A DNA stretch of 64,000 nucleotides from Pelagibacterales bacterium SAG-MED48 (GCA_014653375.1 JACWEP010000003.1:1-64000); one strand, 5' to 3'; positions 1 through 9,906 are shown, counted from the first letter of the stretch. Notes: a model not told the origin generated them from the letters alone. Numbers and translations: made by a program.

Positions 1-204
1 ATTTTTTGTACTTATGGCTCACCAAGATTAGCAATTACTACATTTTTTTTAAACCTACCTATTAGAAGGTTAAAAAGAGGAGTGTTTCATATGTGTGGCA
101 TATATAACATTGTCTATAGAAGATACTTTGCAGTACCATTTGTATCAGATGCAAAAAGACAAGAATTTTTAGAAGATGTTAAAAAGACAGCTAATAATAT
201 TTAA
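1..204 (+). CDS. C-terminal end of an unrecognised protein (cut by window edge)
   Basis: The frame starting at base 1 is open for 67 codons and closes with TAA at 202-204. The visible tail is hydrophobic at first, then has a basic patch (RRLKRG) and ends in a charged helix-like stretch (AKRQEFLEDVKKTANNI). I do not recognise the family. The next gene starts inside it at 176, a 29-base overlap, which supports both being real and co-transcribed. Confidence 0.45.
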   Translation: MFCTYGSPRLAITTFFLNLPIRRLKRGVFHMCGIYNIVYRRYFAVPFVSDAKRQEFLEDVKKTANNI

Positions 205-649
205 AATTTTATTTTTTTTATTAATTTCAATTTCAATCTCTAAAGCAGAACTATTAAAACCTAATAGTGCAATTAACCCTTCAGATGTTGTTAAAATTCA
301 GCTAACAGGTCTCCAACAAAATGATGCTAATTTTAATGATAGCGGTATTGAACAAACTTGGAATTTTGCTCACCCTAATAACAAGAAAGTGACCGGTCCA
401 TTAGATAATTTTAAGAGAATGATCAAGGGTGAAGCTTATCAAATGATGATTAATCATTTAAGCCACACAATCACCCAGTTAGGAAGCAGTGATAAATGGG
501 CTCAATTTGAAGTGGTTATCTTAGATAAAGATAAAATTTATCATAAGTTCAATTGGCAAGTTGAAAAGTATACTCTAGAAGGTGATTTAAAAGATTGTTG
601 GCTGACTACTATGGTATCTAATCCAATCCCACTTGGAAGCTCAATTTAA
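176..649 (+). CDS. DUF4864-like secreted protein
   Basis: A 157-residue protein with an N-terminal signal peptide (hydrophobic residues 6-20, ending ISKAE). The mature part follows the DUF4864 pattern: a region leading to WNFAHPNNKK, then GPLDNFKRMIKGEAYQMM, then a beta-rich half ending in a W-containing strand. Members of that alphaproteobacterial family have no established function. The start overlaps the preceding gene by 29 bases. Family assignment is from pattern memory only; the gene call is firmer than the name. Confidence 0.6.
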   Translation: MLKRQLIIFKILFFLLISISISKAELLKPNSAINPSDVVKIQLTGLQQNDANFNDSGIEQTWNFAHPNNKKVTGPLDNFKRMIKGEAYQMMINHLSHTITQLGSSDKWAQFEVVILDKDKIYHKFNWQVEKYTLEGDLKDCWLTTMVSNPIPLGSSI

Positions 650-658
650 TTATCCACA
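650..658 (+). promoter_or_regulatory. Consensus DnaA-box sequence
   Basis: TTATCCACA, an exact match to the classical DnaA box, directly after the stop of the preceding gene and about 50 bases before the dimethylglycine dehydrogenase start. It stands alone; I saw no cluster of further boxes around it, so it is not evidence of an origin and may be chance. Confidence 0.3.
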
Positions 659-705
659 GATACAATTTTGTTTCGTTATTTCAAAAAATTTAGTAGGAAT
701 CGCTG

Positions 706-3138
706 ATGAAAACAAAAACTAAAGTTGTAGTAGTAGGTGGTGGTGTAGTAGGTGTTAGTGCACTTTATCATTTAGCAAAAAAAGGTTTAACCGACGTTGT
801 TCTTGTTGAAAGAAAAGAATTAACATCAGGATCTACTTGGCATGCTGCAGGACTACTTCCTTTATTCAATATGAGTTATTCTGTTGGGCAACTTCATAAA
901 TATGCGGTTGATCTTTATAAAAAATTAGAAGAGGAAACGGGTCAAAATGTTGGTTTCAGTGTTGTATCAAATATTAGATTAGCAAGTACAAAAGATAGAA
1001 TGGATGAGTATCATCAATATGCGGGCGTTGCTCAAACAATTGGTGTTGATGTAAAATTTTTAACACCTGATCAAGTAAAAGAAATTTGGCCTTTATGTAA
1101 TACTTCAGATTTACTTGGAGCAATTCAACACCCAGAAGATGGATATATCCAGCCAGCTGATTTAACACAAGCAATGGCTACTGGTGCAAGAAATATGGGG
1201 GCAGAGATTTATAGAAATACTGCTGTAATTGGAATTAAACAAACTAAAGATGGATGGATTGTTGAAACTGACAAAGGGTCAATTGAATGTGAACATGTAA
1301 TTTCTTGTTCAGGAAATTTTGCAAGACAAACTGGAAAAATGGTTGGTTTAGATATTCCTGTTATACCAGTTGAACATCAGTACATAGTAACTGAAGCACA
1401 CCCAGATATTTTAAAAAGAAAAAAAGAAGGTCTACCTGAAATGGGAGTTTTAAGAGATAGCGATAGTAGATGGTATATGAGAGAAGAAGCAGGTGGTTTA
1501 ATATTAGGACCCTATGAAGATGGTGCGCCAGCATGTTATGTGGATGGACCATCAAAAGATTCTGAGTATGAATTATTTCAAGAAGATCTTGATAGACTTG
1601 CTCCACATATAGAAGGTGCAATTCATCGTGTGCCAGCTTTTGGAGAAGTTGGGGTGAAAAAAGTTTATAATGGTGCAATTTGTTATACGCCAGATGGAAA
1701 CCCTATTGTTGGTCCAGCTTGGGGACTTAAAAATTTTTGGATTAATGAAGGACATAGCTTTGGAATTACTGCTGCAGGTGGAGCAGGGTGGCAACTTGCA
1801 GAATGGATTGTAGATGGCGAACCAACAATTGATATGCTTGGAGTTGAACCAAGAAGATTTGGTGACTATGCAACAAAATCATATTTAAAAGAAAAAAATG
1901 AAGAAGCTTATAATCATGTATTTAAAGTTCATTACCCAGATGAAGAAAGAGGAGCTGCTAGAGAGCTAAGAACATCTCCTTGCTATGATAGAATGAAGGA
2001 TTTAGGAGCTGTATTTGGCCAAAAATTTGGTTGGGAAAGACCAAACTTTTTTGCAACTGATGGAATGGAGCAAAAAGATGACTGGTCTTTTAGAAGATCC
2101 AAATGGTTTGAGGCAATAAAAAAAGAATGTAAAAATGTAAAAGAAAATGTGGGTCTTTTAGATATGACAGCATTTGCAAAATGTAGAATTAAAGGACCAG
2201 GTGCAGAAGAGTTTTTAGATTATTTAGTAGCAAACAAACTTCCAAAAAAAATTGGAAGAATTGGGTTGTGTCACGCCCTTAATACTAAGGGGGGAGTTCA
2301 TTCAGAATTTACAATAATGAGAGAAGCACCTGATAGTTTTTATTTAGTATCAGCTGGAGCCAATCAAAGATTAGATCATGACTGGATCCAAAAGTGGATG
2401 CCAACCGATGGTACTGTTCAATTTGAAAATCTAACTAACTCAATGGGTGTGCTTGTTGTATCTGGTCCAAAAGCTAGAGAGTTAATGTCAAGAGTATCAA
2501 ATGATGATTTTACAGCTGAAAATTTTAAATGGTTGAGTGCAAAAAATGTTAATGTTGGAAATGCTCCAGTTAATGCTATGAGAGTAAACTTTGTAGGGGA
2601 ACTTGGCTGGGAGCTTCATCATCCAATTGAATATCAAAACCATATATTTGATACATTAATGGAAGCTGGTAAAGATTTAGGACTAAAGCCATATGGAATT
2701 AGAGCAATGAACAGTTTAAGACTTGAAAAATCTTATAAATTAGTTGGAACAGAATTATCAATTGAATATTCGCCTTACGAATCTGGATTAGATAGATTTA
2801 TTCACCCAAACAAAGGTAACTTCATTGGGCTAGAAGCATTAAATAAATGGAGAGAAAAAGGTTTTGAAAATAAATTAGTAACTATGGAAATTCATAACGT
2901 AGAAGATGCTGATGTTCTTGGAAATAATCCAATTTATGAAAATGATAAAGTTGTAGGACGTGCTACAGGAGGAGATTTTGGATTTAGATTAGATAAATCA
3001 ATTGCTTTAGGAATGGTAAATCCCAATGTTGCGACAACAGGTCAAAAATTGAAAATTGATATTTTAGGAAAAATGTACGATGCTACAATATTGGATGAGA
3101 GTCCATATGATCCAGAAAATAATTTATTAAGAGCATAA
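706..3138 (+). CDS. Dimethylglycine/sarcosine dehydrogenase-like FAD- and folate-binding oxidoreductase
   Basis: An 810-residue two-part enzyme. Residues 1-370 are a DAO-type FAD domain with GGGVVG at 11-16 and STWHAAGL around residue 46, where the histidine corresponds to the covalent FAD attachment site of dimethylglycine dehydrogenases. The second half is a GcvT-like tetrahydrofolate domain ([17 protein letters not shown], then [10 protein letters not shown]). The family removes an N-methyl group and passes it to folate, with electrons going to ETF. ETF beta begins at the stop codon (TAATG overlap) and ETF alpha and ETF-QO follow, which fits exactly. The substrate (dimethylglycine or sarcosine) cannot be fixed from sequence. 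Confidence 0.88.
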   Translation: MKTKTKVVVVGGGVVGVSALYHLAKKGLTDVVLVERKELTSGSTWHAAGLLPLFNMSYSVGQLHKYAVDLYKKLEEETGQNVGFSVVSNIRLASTKDRMDEYHQYAGVAQTIGVDVKFLTPDQVKEIWPLCNTSDLLGAIQHPEDGYIQPADLTQAMATGARNMGAEIYRNTAVIGIKQTKDGWIVETDKGSIECEHVISCSGNFARQTGKMVGLDIPVIPVEHQYIVTEAHPDILKRKKEGLPEMGVLRDSDSRWYMREEAGGLILGPYEDGAPACYVDGPSKDSEYELFQEDLDRLAPHIEGAIHRVPAFGEVGVKKVYNGAICYTPDGNPIVGPAWGLKNFWINEGHSFGITAAGGAGWQLAEWIVDGEPTIDMLGVEPRRFGDYATKSYLKEKNEEAYNHVFKVHYPDEERGAARELRTSPCYDRMKDLGAVFGQKFGWERPNFFATDGMEQKDDWSFRRSKWFEAIKKECKNVKENVGLLDMTAFAKCRIKGPGAEEFLDYLVANKLPKKIGRIGLCHALNTKGGVHSEFTIMREAPDSFYLVSAGANQRLDHDWIQKWMPTDGTVQFENLTNSMGVLVVSGPKARELMSRVSNDDFTAENFKWLSAKNVNVGNAPVNAMRVNFVGELGWELHHPIEYQNHIFDTLMEAGKDLGLKPYGIRAMNSLRLEKSYKLVGTELSIEYSPYESGLDRFIHPNKGNFIGLEALNKWREKGFENKLVTMEIHNVEDADVLGNNPIYENDKVVGRATGGDFGFRLDKSIALGMVNPNVATTGQKLKIDILGKMYDATILDESPYDPENNLLRA

Positions 3139-3887
3139 TGAAAATTTTAGTCGCCGTTAAAAGAGTAATTGATTATAACGTTCAGGTAAGAGTTAAAGAA
3201 GATGGATCTGGTATTGTTACTGACAATGTCAAAATGTCTAGCAATCCACCTGATGATAATGCTATTGAAGAAGCTGTAAAAATTAAAGAAGCAGGCAAAG
3301 CAACTGAAATTATTGCAATTACAGTTGGTGAAGAAAAATCACAAGACACGGTTAGAAAAGCTTTGGCAGTTGGTGCTGATAGAGGTATTTTAATTAAAAC
3401 TGAAGGAACTGTTGAGCCATTAGCTGTAGCAAAAGCATTACAAAGAATTGTTGAAAAAGAAAAACCTGATTTAGTTTTTATGGGAAAACAAGCAATCGAT
3501 GATGATTGTAACCAAACAGGGCAAATGCTAAGTGCATTATTGAATTGGCCTCAAGCAACTTTTGCATCTAAAATTGAGGTAAAAGAAAAAACTTTAGAAG
3601 TAACAAGAGAAATTGATGAAGGCTTAGAAACAATTGAAGTTAATGTTCCAGCAATAATCACATGTGACTTAAGATTAAATGAACCAAGATATGCATCATT
3701 ACCCAATATAATGAAAGCTAAAAAGAAACCTTTAGAAATTTTAAATGCATCAGATCTAGGCGTCGATACAACTCCTAGAGTGCAACAAATTAAAGTTGAA
3801 GAACCACCAAAAAGAAAAGCAGGAATTAAGGTAGCTAGTGTAGCTGAGTTAGTTAGTAAACTTAAGAATGAGGCAAAAGTAATTTAA
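3138..3887 (+). CDS. etfB: Electron transfer flavoprotein subunit beta
   Basis: A 249-residue protein beginning [14 protein letters not shown], the typical EtfB N-terminus. It contains the AMP-binding-type stretch [19 protein letters not shown] and the [11 protein letters not shown] region of the recognition loop. It forms the ETF heterodimer that takes electrons from flavin dehydrogenases. It overlaps the upstream dehydrogenase stop and the downstream etfA start by single bases, so the three are translationally coupled. Confidence 0.95.
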   Translation: MKILVAVKRVIDYNVQVRVKEDGSGIVTDNVKMSSNPPDDNAIEEAVKIKEAGKATEIIAITVGEEKSQDTVRKALAVGADRGILIKTEGTVEPLAVAKALQRIVEKEKPDLVFMGKQAIDDDCNQTGQMLSALLNWPQATFASKIEVKEKTLEVTREIDEGLETIEVNVPAIITCDLRLNEPRYASLPNIMKAKKKPLEILNASDLGVDTTPRVQQIKVEEPPKRKAGIKVASVAELVSKLKNEAKVI

Positions 3888-4840
3888 TGTCAGTTTTATT
3901 AATAGCAGAACATAACAATAAAGAAGTAAGACCTTTTACATTGAATGCAATTACTGCAGCCTCACAAATTGATAGTGATGTACATGTTTTGTTAATTGGA
4001 AATAATTGTGGAGATGTTGCTGAATCTTTATCTAAAATGTCGGCAGTTAAAAAAGTATTACATGCTGAAGCTGCTCATTATGAAAATTATTTAGCGGAAA
4101 ACTTTGCGCCATTAGTAGTAAAAATTTCTGAAAATTATACTCACATTGTTAGTTCAGCAAATACGTTTGGTAAAAATTTGATGCCAAGAATAGCAGCACA
4201 TTTAGATACATCTCAAGTAAGTGATATTATCAAAGTTATATCACCTGATACATTTCTAAGACCTATTTATGCAGGAAATGCATTTGCGACAGTAAAAAGT
4301 GATGATGCAAAAAAATGTATAACAATTAGACCAACATCTTTTGACCCCTGTGAAACTTCAGGAGGATCTGCTGAAATTGAAAAAATTGAACCAACTGAAG
4401 AATTTAAATCATCAAAATTTATTAAAAGAGAAGAAGTTAAATCAGATAGACCTGAACTTGGAACTGCTAGAGTTGTAGTTTCTGGTGGTAGAGGAATGCA
4501 GAATGGAGAAAATTTCAAATTGATAACTGATATTGCGGATAAATTAAATGCAGCAATTGGTGCGTCAAGAGCAGCAGTTGATGCGGGATATATAAGTAAT
4601 GAACATCAAGTTGGACAAACAGGTAAAGTGGTTGTTCCTGACCTATATATTGCAGTTGGAATTTCAGGTGCTATTCAACATCTTGCAGGAATGAAAGAAA
4701 GCAAAATTATTGTTGCTATAAATAAAGATGGTGAGGCACCAATATTTAGTGTTGCAGATTACGGTTTAGAAGCAGATTTATTTGAAGCATTACCTCAATT
4801 CCTAGAGGAATTGAATAAATTAAACAGTATACAAAAATAA
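3887..4840 (+). CDS. etfA: Electron transfer flavoprotein subunit alpha
   Basis: A 317-residue protein. The C-terminal FAD domain has the family signature GQTGKVVVPDLYIAVGISGA followed by IQHLAGMK. The N-terminal half matches EtfA (TFGKNLMPRIAAHLD). It binds the FAD that shuttles electrons from the dehydrogenase encoded upstream to ETF-ubiquinone oxidoreductase encoded downstream. Confidence 0.95.
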   Translation: MSVLLIAEHNNKEVRPFTLNAITAASQIDSDVHVLLIGNNCGDVAESLSKMSAVKKVLHAEAAHYENYLAENFAPLVVKISENYTHIVSSANTFGKNLMPRIAAHLDTSQVSDIIKVISPDTFLRPIYAGNAFATVKSDDAKKCITIRPTSFDPCETSGGSAEIEKIEPTEEFKSSKFIKREEVKSDRPELGTARVVVSGGRGMQNGENFKLITDIADKLNAAIGASRAAVDAGYISNEHQVGQTGKVVVPDLYIAVGISGAIQHLAGMKESKIIVAINKDGEAPIFSVADYGLEADLFEALPQFLEELNKLNSIQK

Positions 4841-4863
4841 TCAATACTGTAAAAATCAAAGTT

Positions 4864-5274
4864 ATGCCTAGAGAAGCTATGGAATATGATGTTGTAATAA
4901 TTGGAGGGGGCCCCTCTGGTTTATCAACGGCTATAAGGCTTAAACAATTAGATCCACAATTAAATATTTGTTTATTAGAGAAAGCATCTGAAATAGGTGC
5001 TCATATTCTTAGCGGTAATGTTTTTGAAACTAGAGCTTTAGATGAGTTATTGCCAAATTGGAAAGAATTAAACTCACCAATTAAAACTAAAGTTTCAAAA
5101 GAAAAATTTTTATTCTTAGGAAAAAATAAATCATTAAGTTGGCCCACATGGTTACTTCCTAAGGTTCAGCAAAATCATAACAATTATATTATTAGTTTAG
5201 CAAATTTATGTAGATGGCTTGCAGAACAAGCAGAAGCTTTAGGAGTTGAAATTTTTTCCAGGTTTTCCTGCTAG
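4864..5274 (+). CDS. ETF-ubiquinone oxidoreductase, N-terminal part (reading frame broken)
   Basis: The first 136 codons of ETF-QO, starting MPREAMEYDVVIIGGGPSG (FAD-binding GGGPSG) and keeping SEIGAHILSGNVFETRAL, a strong family signature. The frame reads through LCRWLAEQAEALGVEIF and then runs into SRFSC and a stop. The expected continuation, PGFPASEILYNEDG, lies in frame +2 immediately afterwards. The shift falls in a run of six T at 5252-5257; five T would restore one continuous protein of about 540 residues. It is either a sequencing or assembly indel or a true frameshift mutation. Confidence 0.85.
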   Translation: MPREAMEYDVVIIGGGPSGLSTAIRLKQLDPQLNICLLEKASEIGAHILSGNVFETRALDELLPNWKELNSPIKTKVSKEKFLFLGKNKSLSWPTWLLPKVQQNHNNYIISLANLCRWLAEQAEALGVEIFSRFSC

Positions 5275-6484
5275 TGAAATTTTATACAATGAAGATGGCT
5301 CAGTTAAAGGAGTTGCAACTCAGGATATGGGTATAGATAAAGAGGGAAATCAAAAAGATAGTTTTGAACCAGGTATTGAATTGTTAGGCAAAGTAACTGT
5401 TTTTGCTGAAGGATGCAGAGGACATCTTGGAAAACAATTAATTGAAAAATTCAATCTATCAGAAGGTAAAGACCCTCAGCAATATGGAATAGGTTTTAAA
5501 GAAATATGGGAAATTGAAGATAAAAATCATGAAGAGGGAATGGTTATGCATACAGCTGGATGGCCATTAGATAACAATACTTATGGTGGAAGCTTCATGT
5601 ACCATGCGGAAAATAAACAAGTTTTTTTAGGTTATGTAATTGGTCTTGATTATAAAAACCCTTATTTATCACCATTTGATGAGTTTCAAAGGTTTAAAAC
5701 TCACCCAGCAATTAAAAAAATAATTGAAGGTGGAAAAAGAATTTCTTATGGGGCCCGTGCTTTAATTGAAGGAGGTCTTCAGAGTTTACCTAAAATGTAT
5801 ATGCCAGGAGCACTATTAGTTGGCTGTGATGCGGGAACTTTAAATATGCCAAAAATTAAAGGTTCACATACTGCAATGAAAAGTGGAATGATTGCAGCAG
5901 AAACAATAATAGAAAACATTAAAGAAAAAAAAAATCTATCGATTTATGAAGAAAAATTTAAAAAAAGTTGGGTTTATGAGGAGCTTCATAGAGCACGTAA
6001 TGTTAAACCTAGTTTTAGCTGGGGATTAATTCTTGGAATAATATTTACTGGAATTGATCAAATTTTATTCAAAGGAAAATTACCTTTTACCTTAAAACAT
6101 AAGCATGCTGATCATGAAACATTAAAACCAGCAAATGAAATGCCAAAAATAGAATATCCCAAGTATGATAATATTTTTACTTTTGATAAAACAAGTTCAG
6201 TATATTTAACTGGAACTAATCACGCAGATAATCAACCTGTCCATTTAAAACTTAAGGATCCTAATTTGCCAATTAGTTATACTTTAGAAAAATTTGATGA
6301 ACCTGCTCAAAGATATTGTCCAGCTGGAGTTTATGAAGTCCAAAAAGAAAATGATGTAAATAAATTTGTAATTAATTCTCAAAATTGTATCCACTGTAAA
6401 ACATGCGATATTAAGGAACCCTCACAAAACATTACATGGGTAACTCCAGAGGGAAGCGGTGGTCCTAAATACGGAAATATGTAG
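5246..6484 (+). CDS. ETF-ubiquinone oxidoreductase, C-terminal part (reading frame broken)
   Basis: This carries the rest of ETF-QO: the FAD/ubiquinone domain (TVFAEGCRGHLGKQL, GGLQSLPKMYMPGALLVGCDAG read in two parts) and the C-terminal 4Fe-4S ferredoxin-like motif NCIHCKTCDIKEPSQNI. The in-frame ATG at 5246 lies inside the upstream fragment and is probably not a natural start; the homology begins at PGFPASEI just after it. ETF-QO is the membrane-associated enzyme that passes ETF electrons to ubiquinone. Every downstream motif is intact, which argues for a recent or artefactual break. Confidence 0.85.
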   Translation: MKFFPGFPASEILYNEDGSVKGVATQDMGIDKEGNQKDSFEPGIELLGKVTVFAEGCRGHLGKQLIEKFNLSEGKDPQQYGIGFKEIWEIEDKNHEEGMVMHTAGWPLDNNTYGGSFMYHAENKQVFLGYVIGLDYKNPYLSPFDEFQRFKTHPAIKKIIEGGKRISYGARALIEGGLQSLPKMYMPGALLVGCDAGTLNMPKIKGSHTAMKSGMIAAETIIENIKEKKNLSIYEEKFKKSWVYEELHRARNVKPSFSWGLILGIIFTGIDQILFKGKLPFTLKHKHADHETLKPANEMPKIEYPKYDNIFTFDKTSSVYLTGTNHADNQPVHLKLKDPNLPISYTLEKFDEPAQRYCPAGVYEVQKENDVNKFVINSQNCIHCKTCDIKEPSQNITWVTPEGSGGPKYGNM

Positions 6485-6485
6485 A

Positions 6486-6860
6486 TTAAGATAGATCTAT
6501 TGCAAACTTTTTTAATTTTTCAATTGGCAAATGTTTAAGAGTATTTTTGTGAGTTCTCTTTAAAAATACTGGACAACCTTTTCCAGCTTCAACAGCTCTT
6601 GCATACCACATAGCACATACACACCAACCATCTCCATCTTTTAAACCTGGAAATCCAAATTCAGGATGAGGAGTTATTAAATCATTACCTGCTTCTTTTA
6701 ACCATTCTAAAAATTCAGTTGTAACCTTTGCGCAAACTGTATGAACACCATGATCGTTTTCATCCGTATTACAACAACCATCGCGATACCATCCAGTTAA
6801 AGGATTGTTTGAGCATTCTTCTAAGTCTTCGCCTAGAACATTTTTTTGTTTATCACTCAT
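6486..6860 (-). CDS. DUF2237 family protein
   Basis: A 124-residue cysteine-rich protein with the DUF2237 hallmarks: NPLTGWYRDGCCNTDENDHG near the start, VHTVCAKVT, then the segment GDGWCVCAMWYARA. Members are widespread small proteins of unknown function. Its ATG directly follows the hisI stop (TAGATG), so the two are co-transcribed on the minus strand. It converges on the ETF-QO gene with almost no gap. Confidence 0.88.
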   Translation of the reverse strand: MSDKQKNVLGEDLEECSNNPLTGWYRDGCCNTDENDHGVHTVCAKVTTEFLEWLKEAGNDLITPHPEFGFPGLKDGDGWCVCAMWYARAVEAGKGCPVFLKRTHKNTLKHLPIEKLKKFAIDLS

Positions 6861-7328
6861 CTAAATTTTGGTTGGATTGGGTTGACCTTTATAAACTTCT
6901 TCTGGATCAAAAGATTTTTGTTTTTCTTCAAACTTCATCTTAATTTCTCTGCCATTTTCTATTGGTCCCATCGGAATAGATCTATAGAAACATGATCTGT
7001 ATCCAACATGGCAACTTGATCCATCACCAATATCAACAGTCATCCAAACTGAATCTTGATCATCATCTATTCTTATTTCAGTTACTTTTTGAGTAAAACC
7101 ACTTGTCGCACCTTTATGCCAAATCGCTTTTCTAGATCTGCTAAAATAATGAGCTTCTTTCGTCTCGATTGTTTTCTTTAAAGCCTCAACATTCATATAA
7201 CCGTGCATTAAAACGTCTTTTGTTTTAGAACACATCGTAATTACAGGTATTAAGCCATCATTATCAAATTTTGGTGATAACAAATTGCCTTCTTCGATTT
7301 CTAGGACATTTTCTCTTTTTTTGAACAT
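6861..7328 (-). CDS. hisI: Phosphoribosyl-AMP cyclohydrolase
   Basis: A 155-residue enzyme for the third step of histidine biosynthesis, opening the adenine ring of phosphoribosyl-AMP. It has HGYMNVEALKKTIETKEAHY, the SRSRKAIWHKGATSG motif, and the metal-binding cysteines in SCHVGYRSCFYR. It is the stand-alone cyclohydrolase (no HisE fusion). It leads a two-gene unit with the DUF2237 gene and is divergent from folE. Confidence 0.95.
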   Translation of the reverse strand: MFKKRENVLEIEEGNLLSPKFDNDGLIPVITMCSKTKDVLMHGYMNVEALKKTIETKEAHYFSRSRKAIWHKGATSGFTQKVTEIRIDDDQDSVWMTVDIGDGSSCHVGYRSCFYRSIPMGPIENGREIKMKFEEKQKSFDPEEVYKGQPNPTKI

Positions 7329-7404
7329 ATGTAGTGACTATTTAGCATATATCTCGGTATATTAAATATTTTAAAATTAAGTATTTACTGTATAAAAAGG
7401 CGCT

Positions 7405-8013
7405 ATGAAATTAGTTAAAGACACAGACAATAAAATTATAGAAACAAATAAAGTTTCTGACAAAGAAGCTGAAGAAGCTTTTAAAACTATATTATCTTGG
7501 ATGGGTGAAGATCCTGAAAGAGAAGGATTACTGGAAACTCCCAAAAGAGTGATGAAAGCATATAAAGAATATTTTAGTGGGTATAAAGAAAACCCGGACA
7601 AAATTTTAGAAAAAACATTTGGTGATGTCGATGGTTACGATGATATGGTAATTCAAAAAAACATTTCTATCCAAAGTCATTGTGAACATCACATGGCACC
7701 AATTATTGGAAAAGCTCATGTTGCTTATATTCCAAAAGAGCGAGTAGTTGGATTAAGTAAACTTGCAAGAGTTGTTGAAGTTTTTTCAAAACGATTACAA
7801 ACCCAAGAAAGACTAACAATGCAAGTTGCTAAAACTTTAATGGAGTCGTTAGATGCTAAAGGAGTTGCCGTAACAATAGATTCTACTCATCAGTGTATGA
7901 CCATGAGAGGAATTAAGAAAGAAAATGCAACAACTGTAACCAATTACTTTTTAGGTCAGTTTAAAGAAGATTTAAGTATTCAAAATAGATATCTAAGATT
8001 TACAACCAAGTAA
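7405..8013 (+). CDS. folE: GTP cyclohydrolase I
   Basis: A 202-residue FolE. The zinc-site motifs are present: SHCEHHMAPIIGKAHVAYIP and the cysteine in HQCMTMRGI. It converts GTP to dihydroneopterin triphosphate, the first committed step to tetrahydrofolate. That cofactor is used by the dimethylglycine dehydrogenase and DmdA encoded in the same window. The next gene begins four bases after its stop. Confidence 0.95.
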   Translation: MKLVKDTDNKIIETNKVSDKEAEEAFKTILSWMGEDPEREGLLETPKRVMKAYKEYFSGYKENPDKILEKTFGDVDGYDDMVIQKNISIQSHCEHHMAPIIGKAHVAYIPKERVVGLSKLARVVEVFSKRLQTQERLTMQVAKTLMESLDAKGVAVTIDSTHQCMTMRGIKKENATTVTNYFLGQFKEDLSIQNRYLRFTTK

Positions 8014-8017
8014 TATT

Positions 8018-9019
8018 GTGTCAGATCAATTTAAAGCTCTAATCATCAATCAAGAGGGTGAAAATTTTACTAGAGAAGTTAAATCAATTGATAAAAGTTT
8101 TTTAAAACATGGCGATGTAACTATTAAAGTAGATTACTCAGATCTTAATTTTAAAGATGGAATGATTTTAAAAAATGGAGGAAGACTAGTTAAAGAATTT
8201 CCACATATACCGGGGATAGATTTTTCAGGTACAGTTTTAGAAAGTGAAAATTCAAAATTTAAAGAAGGTGATGAAGTAATTTTAACTGGATTTAGAGTAG
8301 GAGAAGTTTTTTTTGGTGGCTACTCTCAAATAGCAAAAGTTAATGCAGATTTCTTAGTTAAAAAACCTGATAACTTAACTAGTAAGCAGGCAATGATTTT
8401 AGGAACAGCAGGTTTTACCTCTTTGATGAGTGCTTTTGCAATTCAAGCAAGAGAAAGTATTTTATTAGGTGATAAAGTTAATGATGTTTTAGTTACGGGT
8501 GCTACAGGTGGAGTTGGCAGTGTTGCAGTTATGGCTTTAACTAAATTAGGATATAATGTAACTGCGGTTACAGGAAAAGATTCAAAAACTGATTATCTAA
8601 AATCTTTAGGTGCCAAAAACGTTGTAAATAGAGCTGAATTTGACAAAGATCCAAGACTAATTGACAAAGGTTTGTGGGACGGAGTTGTTGATACAGTTGG
8701 AGGAAAAATTTTAGCTAATGCAATTGTGCAAACAAAACCCAATGGAATTATAGCTGTTTGTGGAAATGCAAATAATAACGAACTTAATACAAGCGTCATT
8801 CCATTTATGCTTAGAGGTATTAAACTTTGGGGAATGGACTCTGCAAATTGCAGTATTAAAAGAAGAGAATTTATATGGGCAGAAGCTTCAAAATTAATTG
8901 ATTTTGATTTACTTGAGAAATCAATACTAACAGTAAGTTTAGAAGAATTACTTGAAACTTATCCAAAAATTTTAAAAGGTGAAATTTCTGGAAGAGTTTT
9001 AGTTGATTTGAATAAATAA
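8018..9019 (+). CDS. acuI: MDR-family acryloyl-CoA reductase-like oxidoreductase (AcuI/YhdH type)
   Basis: A 333-residue zinc-free medium-chain dehydrogenase/reductase starting with GTG. It shows the YhdH/AcuI features YSDLNFKDGMILKNGG, HIPGIDFSGTV and the NADPH Rossmann motif TGATGGVGSVAV. The AcuI family reduces acryloyl-CoA to propionyl-CoA, a detoxification step linked to DMSP degradation. That role fits an organism that also carries dmdA in this window, but the exact substrate is inferred. It overlaps the following LysR gene by one base. Confidence 0.85.
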   Translation: MSDQFKALIINQEGENFTREVKSIDKSFLKHGDVTIKVDYSDLNFKDGMILKNGGRLVKEFPHIPGIDFSGTVLESENSKFKEGDEVILTGFRVGEVFFGGYSQIAKVNADFLVKKPDNLTSKQAMILGTAGFTSLMSAFAIQARESILLGDKVNDVLVTGATGGVGSVAVMALTKLGYNVTAVTGKDSKTDYLKSLGAKNVVNRAEFDKDPRLIDKGLWDGVVDTVGGKILANAIVQTKPNGIIAVCGNANNNELNTSVIPFMLRGIKLWGMDSANCSIKRREFIWAEASKLIDFDLLEKSILTVSLEELLETYPKILKGEISGRVLVDLNK

Positions 9020-9906
9020 TGGATTGGGATAAATTAAAAATTTTTCATGCAGTAGCAGAGGCTGGAAGTTTTACTAACGCAACAATTAATCTAAACTTAA
9101 GTCAATCAGCAATCAGCAGACAAATACAATCTTTAGAACAAGATTTAAAAGTTCAATTATTTGAAAGACATGCGCGTGGCTTAACTCTTACAGAGAATGG
9201 AGAATATGTATTTAAAACAGCTCATGAAGTTATTGCTAAATTAAAAGAAGTAGAAACATCTTTGGGAGATCAAAAAAATAAGCCAACTGGAAAATTAACC
9301 ATTACCACAGTTAGAAGTTTTGGTACCCACTGGCTTACGCCAAGAATTCAAGAATTTATGAGACTAAATCCTGAAATTGAAATTGAATTAGTATTTGACG
9401 ATAAAGAATTAGATTTGAGCACTCGACAAGCTGATATTGGTATTTTTATGAGAAGACCAAAACAATTAAATTATATCCAAAAAAAATTAGTTGATATCAA
9501 ATATTTTATTTATGGATCTAATAAATATTTAGAAAAATTTGGAATGCCAAAAACAATTACTGATTTAAATAAACATAATTTAATATCTTTTGGAAAAGGT
9601 GCGCCATCACCAGTTTATAATCCTGATTGGGCATTAAAACTTGGAATGCACGATGGAAAAAAAAGAAAAACTGTAATGAAAGTAAATAGTGTGATGGGAT
9701 TACTTTTAGCTGTAGAATCTGGAGTTGGCTTAGCAGCTTTACCAGAATATCTAGTATCGAACTCAAACAATGTTATTAAAGTTCTTCCAAAATCAGAGGG
9801 ACCTATTACTGAAGCACATTTTGTTTACCCTCAATCATTAAAGAATACTGCTAGAGTTCAAGCTTTTAGAAATTTCTTGTTTAGTAAAATAGGTGACTGG
9901 AAATAA
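9019..9906 (+). CDS. LysR-family transcriptional regulator
   Basis: A 295-residue regulator with an N-terminal winged HTH (residues 1-60, FHAVAEAGSFTNAT, LSQSAISRQIQSLE) and a LysR substrate-binding domain (TTVRSFGTHWLTPRI onwards). It is joined to acuI by a TAATG overlap, so it may be autoregulated with, or control, that gene. The inducer is unknown. The usual divergent target arrangement of LysR regulators is not seen here. Confidence 0.92.
   Translation: MDWDKLKIFHAVAEAGSFTNATINLNLSQSAISRQIQSLEQDLKVQLFERHARGLTLTENGEYVFKTAHEVIAKLKEVETSLGDQKNKPTGKLTITTVRSFGTHWLTPRIQEFMRLNPEIEIELVFDDKELDLSTRQADIGIFMRRPKQLNYIQKKLVDIKYFIYGSNKYLEKFGMPKTITDLNKHNLISFGKGAPSPVYNPDWALKLGMHDGKKRKTVMKVNSVMGLLLAVESGVGLAALPEYLVSNSNNVIKVLPKSEGPITEAHFVYPQSLKNTARVQAFRNFLFSKIGDWK

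Noticed and set aside
1361-1794. Minus-strand open frames inside the dimethylglycine dehydrogenase gene
   Set aside because: They are antisense shadows of a gene with clear domains; no ribosome-binding site or protein-like composition.
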